A stretch of 64,000 nt of DNA, taken from positions 298,501-362,500 of the forward strand of contig RPFO01000406.1 in NCBI GenBank assembly GCA_009746045.1, written 5' to 3'. The translations under genes and the position numbers were made by a program. The notes beneath the pieces are model-generated. The model saw nothing but the letters and a program-made list of their open reading frames with translations, was not told the origin of the DNA and made no database searches. The stretch comes from Mesostigma viride (Eukaryota > Streptophyta > Mesostigmatophyceae > Mesostigmatales > Mesostigmataceae). Shown here piece after piece: positions 58,723-64,000 of this stretch (its first letter is position 1; each line of letters opens with the position of its first letter).

Positions 58723-61066
58723 TCATCTTTCCTTCTCCTTCCCCTTGGTGTGCTTAACCCCCTTCAGATGATGCTCCGTCTTGTGTTCCAGATGATGCTC
58801 CTTGAGGGGGTGATGCTCGGTGCCCCCCGTAGCTTTGGCCGCGTTGCCCCCCTTGGGCCCATGCTTTGCGGGGTTGCCCACCACAGACTTGGCCGCAGGC
58901 GCCGCCGCGGGCGGCTCTGGCTCCGCGTCCTCGACAAGCAGCGGGCCGACCTTGGGTGCCGACTCACCGTCCCAGACGGCCTCCGCCTTGCCTTGCGAAG
59001 AAGAGGGCGCGTCAGGCGCCGAGGCGGCGAGGTCCTCTGGCCGCACGGGCGTGTACTTCTTGCTTAACGCGGCCCTGATCACAGTGTGGCACTGCGAGGG
59101 GACCGGGTAGTCGAGGCACAAAAAGTCCTGTGCGTAGATCTCGCAGACCATCTTGAGCGTGCGCTCGTCGAACCAGCCGAGCGCGCCGTGTGCGTACGTG
59201 TCATTGGGGGCGTTCTGGGAGAGGCCCGCGGGCGTGTGCACCTTGAGCAGCTGCAAGAATGTAGTATATTAGTACAACAGTATAATAGTATGCGTAATAG
59301 TTTGCATTTAGTATGATAGTATGCGTAAGGGGATAGATGTACCGAGTATTTACAGTTTGTGGGGATGGGGCAGCATATGTCCATAGAGCACGCAAGAATA
59401 CGACCCGAGCAACAAGACAAGGAGGCATTCGGTCGTGAGGGTTTACTTCGAATAGCAATTCTTTCATGTTCATGGGCACTAGAAGGGATGGCTGGGGGAG
59501 GCTCAAATACGGGGCGTAAATTAATACCGCCATCATAGGTGATGCACTCACCTTCTCACGCGCCAGCCAGGTCACGGGACAATTAGGCACAGATGGCAGA
59601 AGCGCACAACTGACATCAGCGCAGCACACTTCCCCCGCCTCCTTTCCACTACCCTTCTCCACGGCCCGTCACTAGATGGGCGCATGGGCACACATGGCAG
59701 CTCTAGCACATGCACTCACACCTCTTTCAAGCCTGGATTCCAAGTCCGTAGGTACCAACTCTACACATTAAAATACCCACCCTCATCGAAATATCCACCC
59801 TCGTTGAAATCCCCTCCCCTCCTCCAGCCCACACCGGTCGATGGAGCATGGGCACGAGCGGACGGCCATCATCATGCAAGCATGGGAACTGTTTCTACCT
59901 TGTCCCCTCCCCTCCTCCGGCGCACGCACATCGATGGACACACGCACACAGCTGCCACAACGAATGATGCGCTCACCTTCTCCAGCGACAGCCAGTCGTT
60001 GGACAGGCTCTCCACCTTGCCGATGAAGTGGTAGTGCATCGGGCTGCCGTGCTCGTCGGTGGCCGCCAGGAAGTAGCTCTGGCTGATCACCTCCTCCGCC
60101 CGCCAGAACCACAGCCCGTTCTTCAGGTCCTGCACAAACGTGCGGAAGCGCTCCGGCTCTTCCCTGTGGTGGTGGTGGTGTGTGGGGGGGGGTGATGAGG
60201 GGGGCGGCACCACGAGATGAAGCATGATGGAGGGGCCCACCACAAATCAGCTTTTCGAAGCCCGTGGGCAAGTCTTGGAGATTGCAATCAGCAACATGGG
60301 CAGACAGGCGATTTTGCTATCGGGCATATCATCATACACATGATGCATATCACACTATCACCGCGCACATCCTGAAATAGTATAATGCATATAAATGCAC
60401 ACCACACTATTATCGTGCATATCCATGGATGTCAGCAGCATGCGTGGGATGCCATACAGTGCACGTGTGGCAACCCCTCCTGTGGCGCATGCGAGCCGAC
60501 ACCACCATCGCCCAAGTCAACGCTGGCGCTGACTGACCCCCGCCGAACTTGGTGGCTCTAACTTCTTATGCAACCTGGTTGATGCAGCCCAATAGGCTCT
60601 ACGTCTAACAAGGGAAACACCATGCACCCGCACCCGCACTAAGACACGACGCACCATGCACCCGCACTCACTAAGACTCGCTTAGACTCGCTCACTAAGA
60701 CTCGCTCACTGAGACTCGCTCACTGAGACTCGCTCACTGAGACTCGCTCACTGAGACTCGCTCACTGAGACTCGCTCACTAAGACTCGCTCACTAAGACT
60801 CGCTCACTACGACTCGCTCACTACGACTCACTCACTAAGACTTGCTCACTGAGACTCGCGTGGGGAGACCCACAATGCAACTCGCCCATGTTTGCGCTCG
60901 CTACGAATGCCACTCACCCCAAGTACGTTAAGAAACTAACTCTCATGACTGCGTGCCGGGGCGCCGAGAAAGGAACTATCAACAACTAATACACAACTGC
61001 CAACGAGGATAGAGGGTGCCCACGCTTCTATCTCCACCGGTAGGAAAGGCTAGTTAGTTCTCTCTC

Positions 61067-61142
<76 letters not shown>

Positions 61143-61200
61143 CCTCCCTCCCTCCCTCCCTCCCTCCCTCCCTCCTCCCTCCCTCCCTCCCTCCCTCCCT

Positions 61201-61262
<62 letters not shown>

Positions 61263-63541
61263 CCCCCCCCCCCCCCCCCCCTGCAACCCCAAGGGCAGGC
61301 ACAACTGTGGGTGCCACTCACTCAATGCTGTAAAACCATCATGTCACATACTTAATGCGGTAGAAGCGGCTCTTCTTGTCCAGGAAACGAATCGCGTTCT
61401 CTGGGACATGACCCTTGAGCGACAGCTCGTGGTTCATGTCCGTGTATGCTGCCAGCAGGCGGTCGATCGGGTCACGCACAAATGCGACCACCTTGGAGCG
61501 CTCCAGGTTCTCGCTCATCTCAAACGAGGTCTTCACCATCGGCTGTTTGGGAACGCGAGTATGTGAGCAAGGAAAGGAGCAAGGGTAAGAGCAAGGAAAG
61601 ATGGGTGAGTTCTTCAACGTGAGTGCGCAAATAGTTTAGCATGCAAACAGCAAAGTAAGCCTTGACCATGCAGATACTAGCTTGTTAAGGAGTCAACCTA
61701 GACCAGCACAGGCCTGGCATCTGGAAGCACGTTCTCGACACTCTAGCCTGCCTTCATCCTCTGCGTTTGTCCACTTGCTGAGGATGGCGTAGATGAATGT
61801 TGGGATTGTCTTGCCTTGTATGCAAGAATTATGGCTGGCTGACGTTCAGAGCGAGAACTGTTTAGGTAGCAATACTATATTAGTCTCCTTCATACGTTTT
61901 GGCACCCACCCCCAGCGGGTGCCCGAGGCCCCGAGCTGCGCCACCAAGGCATCAAGGCGCGGCCTTTATGGCGGCGAGTGTGGCAGGAATAAACCGGTCA
62001 TGGATAGCAATGCAATACTGCTACTTGTTTGCCATCAGCACGCAGCACCTACCTCCAGAGGGTTGTTTGCCATCAGCACGCAGCACCTACCCCCAGCGGG
62101 TTGTTTGCCATCAGCACGCAGCACCTACCCCCAGCGGGTTGTTTGCCATCCGCACGCAGCACCTACCTCCAGCGGGTTGTTTGCCATCAGCACGCAGCAC
62201 CTACCCCCAGCAGGTTGTTTGCCATCAGCACGCAGCACCTACCCCCAGCGGGTTGTTTGCCATCAGCACGCAGCACCTACCCCCAGCAGGTTGTTTGCCA
62301 TCCGCACGCAGCACCTACCTCCAGCGGGTTGTTTGCCATCCGCACGCAGCACCTACCCCCAGCCGTTTGTTTGCCATCAGCACGCAGCACCTACCCCCAG
62401 CGGGTTGTTTGCCATCCGTACGCAGCACCTACCCCCAGCGGGTTGTTTGCCATCAGCACGCAGCACCTACCCCCAGCGGGTTGTTTGCCATCAGCACGCA
62501 GCACCTACCCCCAGAGGGTTGTTTGCCATCAGCACGCAGCACCTACCCCCAGCGGGTTGTTTGCCATCAGCACGCAGCACCTACCCCCAGCGGGTTGTTA
62601 GCCATCAGCACGCAGCACCCACCCCCAGCGGGTTGTCTGCCATCAGCACGCAGCACCTACCCCCAGCCGGTTGTTTGCCATCAGCACGCAGCACCTACCC
62701 CCAGCCGGTTGTTTGCCATCCGCACGCAGCACCTACCCCCAGCGGGTTGTTTGCCATCCGCACGCAGCACCTACCCCCAGCGGGTTGTTTGCCATCAGCA
62801 CGCAGCACCTACCCCCAGCAGGTTGTTTGCCATCCGCACGCAGCACCTACCCCCAGCGGGTTGTTTGCCATCCGCACGCAGCACCTACCCCCAGCGGGTT
62901 GTTTGCCATCAGCACGCAGCACCTACCTCCAGCGGGTTGTTTGCCATCAGCACGCAGCACCTACCCCCAGCGGGTTGTTTGCCATCAGCACGCAGCACCT
63001 ACCCCCAGCCGTTTGTTTGCCATCAGCACGCAGCACCTACCCCCAGCGGGTTGTTTGCCATCAGCACGCAGCACCTACCCCCAGCAGGTTGTTTGCCATC
63101 CGCACGCAGCACCTACCCCCAGCGGGTTGTTTGCCATCAGCACGCAGCACCTACCCCCAGTGGGTTGTTTGCCATCCGCACGCAGCACCTACCCCCAGCC
63201 GTTTGTTTGCCATCAGCACGCAGCACCTACCCCCAGCGGGTTGTTTGCCATCAGCACGCAGCACCTACCCCCAGCGGGTTGTTTGCCATCAGCACGCAGC
63301 ACCCACCCCCAGCGGGTTGTTTGCCATCAGCACGCAGCACCTACCCCCAGCTGGTGCCCCAGTCGCGTTGCTGCAACCTTGATGGCGTTGAGCGCGGTAC
63401 GTGGGATGGCGGGCGCGACAAACGGGTAGGCCTCCAGCGTCTTGAAGTTGTGCCAGTTCTTCGGTCGGAACATGGGCACTGCGCGCACGTGCGTGCCGAG
63501 CCACAGGGGGAGCGTCTCGTCCACGTCCACCTGCAGGTTGC
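58723..63541 (-). CDS. sulfotransferase-like gene, at least four exons, 5' end missing
   Basis: Visible exons are 63541-63378 (or from 63530), 61542-61352, 60163-59977 and 59250-58723. Junction phases agree (0, 2, 0). VVAFVRDPIDRLLAAYTDM matches the 3'-phosphate-binding strand and helix of carbohydrate sulfotransferases. RFRTFVQDL..GLWFWRAEEV and HFIGKVESLSNDW then resemble the end of that fold (PF03567-like). Such enzymes transfer sulfate from PAPS in the Golgi. The PAPS 5'-loop is not seen and may lie in upstream exons beyond the window, so the family call is moderate. The C-terminal 100 residues are a low-complexity Pro/Ala then His/Lys-rich tail (PLKEHHLEHKTEHHLKGVK). Introns are 1835, 1188 and 726 bases, and the first two are filled by tandem arrays. 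Confidence 0.6.
60662..60861. repeat. 14-bp tandem array, about 14 copies
   Basis: The unit ACTGAGACTCGCTC or ACTAAGACTCGCTC occurs head to tail in the 1188-base intron. Confidence 0.9.
61057..61281. repeat. (CT)n-(CCCT)n-(CT)n-(C)n compound microsatellite
   Basis: A CT run to about 61137, then CCCT to about 61208, CT again to about 61260 and about 20 C. It is an all-pyrimidine strand of over 200 bases, 70 bases from the exon that ends at 61352. Confidence 0.95.
62026..63351. repeat. 38-bp tandem array, about 35 copies
   Basis: The unit GGGTTGTTTGCCATCAGCAC plus GCAGCACCTACCCCCAGC has limited variation (ATCAGC/ATCCGC, CAGCGGG/CAGCAGG/CAGCCGT). Three units equal 38 codons, so the open frames of 529 and 610 codons are read-through. 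It fills most of the 1835-base intron and stops 26 bases before the next exon at 63378. Confidence 0.97.
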
Positions 63542-63873
63542 CTGTGCGATGCGAGGACCACACCACAGGGACGACAAGCTGTCAACATTGAGGTTTCCAT
63601 GGTCTCGCCCACGTCCACTTGGAGGTTCCCGGGGGGGACGAGTAACCCGCCCACACGGAGCCAGATTTGACGCCGCCACCGTGACAAGGAGACGATGTGA
63701 TGCCGGGTTGGTGAGAAGGTGGAGACACTAGGCAGGTATTGTGCGTCTCCTAGGATCATGTTGGTGAGGGGGGTCGCGACAAGTCGGTGAGGGAAGTCGG
63801 TGAGGAAAAGATGGTGGCTGTCACCGATGGTTCTGCATCGTTCGTTCCACATCCACCTGGAGGTTGCCTGGAG
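63518..63873 (-). repeat. three copies of an exon-edge sequence
   Basis: A GG[CG]AACCTSCARGTGGAYG-type sequence occurs on the minus strand at about 63541, 63633 and 63873. The first is the real exon start. The third also follows a good acceptor (CTCTCCAG) but meets a stop after about 15 codons. Confidence 0.7.
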
Positions 63874-64000
63874 AGCGGGGCGCAACTTAGGACGTAACAT
63901 TCTGAGCAAGCAGGCAAGGGAAAGACATCGACGGTCATACATGGGTGTGCATGGTTTGTTTCGTGGTAGATATTTGCCTGAGAAGATGCGAGATCCTTGC
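63542..64000. other. right edge: upstream intron of the sulfotransferase-like gene
   Basis: Apart from the repeated exon-edge copies, no further exon with matching phase and sulfotransferase motifs is identified. The 5' exons probably lie beyond the window. Confidence 0.5.

Noticed and set aside
61793-63731. Two plus-strand frames of 529 and 610 codons
   Set aside because: Read-through of the 38-bp array, antisense to the sulfotransferase-like gene.

Overview
The window reads as nuclear DNA of a photosynthetic eukaryote, most likely a green alga. The support is spliceosomal introns whose GT..AG ends and phases join exactly across many exons, a large FAD monooxygenase whose layout resembles plant homologues, a eukaryotic RNA-dependent RNA polymerase (RDR), a gene with a plastid-transit-like N-terminus, and chromovirus and LINE debris. 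The genus cannot be fixed from the sequence. There is no sign of bacterial operons, CRISPR or plasmid features.

Layout. 1-9790 is a nest of retroelement remains. It holds a gag-like fragment on the minus strand, a frameshifted Ty3/Gypsy integrase-chromodomain segment, an unrecognised long ORF, and a polypurine tract followed by a 620-bp LTR. Inside it lies a 3.3-kb block bounded by 30-bp inverted repeats that carries a three-exon gene for a zinc-motif protein with a long Met-Gly repeat. 9790-14700 is LINE territory: a broken reverse transcriptase, a broken L1-type ORF1 and several 3' tails with a CACGTGAC hairpin and TTAA tails. 14716-38876 is one minus-strand gene of 11 exons for a 923-residue FAD monooxygenase. 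Its introns hold a 7.1-kb satellite of 27-bp units, a 1.26-kb GGATGAA array, a 585-bp AGG tract and a 34-bp array.

39636-44504 has two intronless plus-strand genes: an amino-acid-oxidase-like FAD protein fused to a Rieske domain, and an APH-superfamily kinase. 46721-52838 is a three-exon minus-strand RDR with an intact DLDGD motif. 53956-56248 is a five-exon plus-strand gene for a probable plastid protein of unknown function. 58723 to the right edge is a minus-strand sulfotransferase-like gene, cut by the window, whose introns hold 14-bp, CT/CCCT and 38-bp arrays.

The host genes do not form a pathway that I can recognise. Two divergent pairs (FAD monooxygenase/Rieske oxidoreductase and RDR/plastid protein) may share upstream regions. 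The recurring theme is that tandem arrays are concentrated in introns, and that the longest predicted ORFs are read-through of arrays whose unit length or total frame happens to be open. They are not genes. The monooxygenase and RDR models rest on hand-read splice sites, supported by agreement of phase at every junction.
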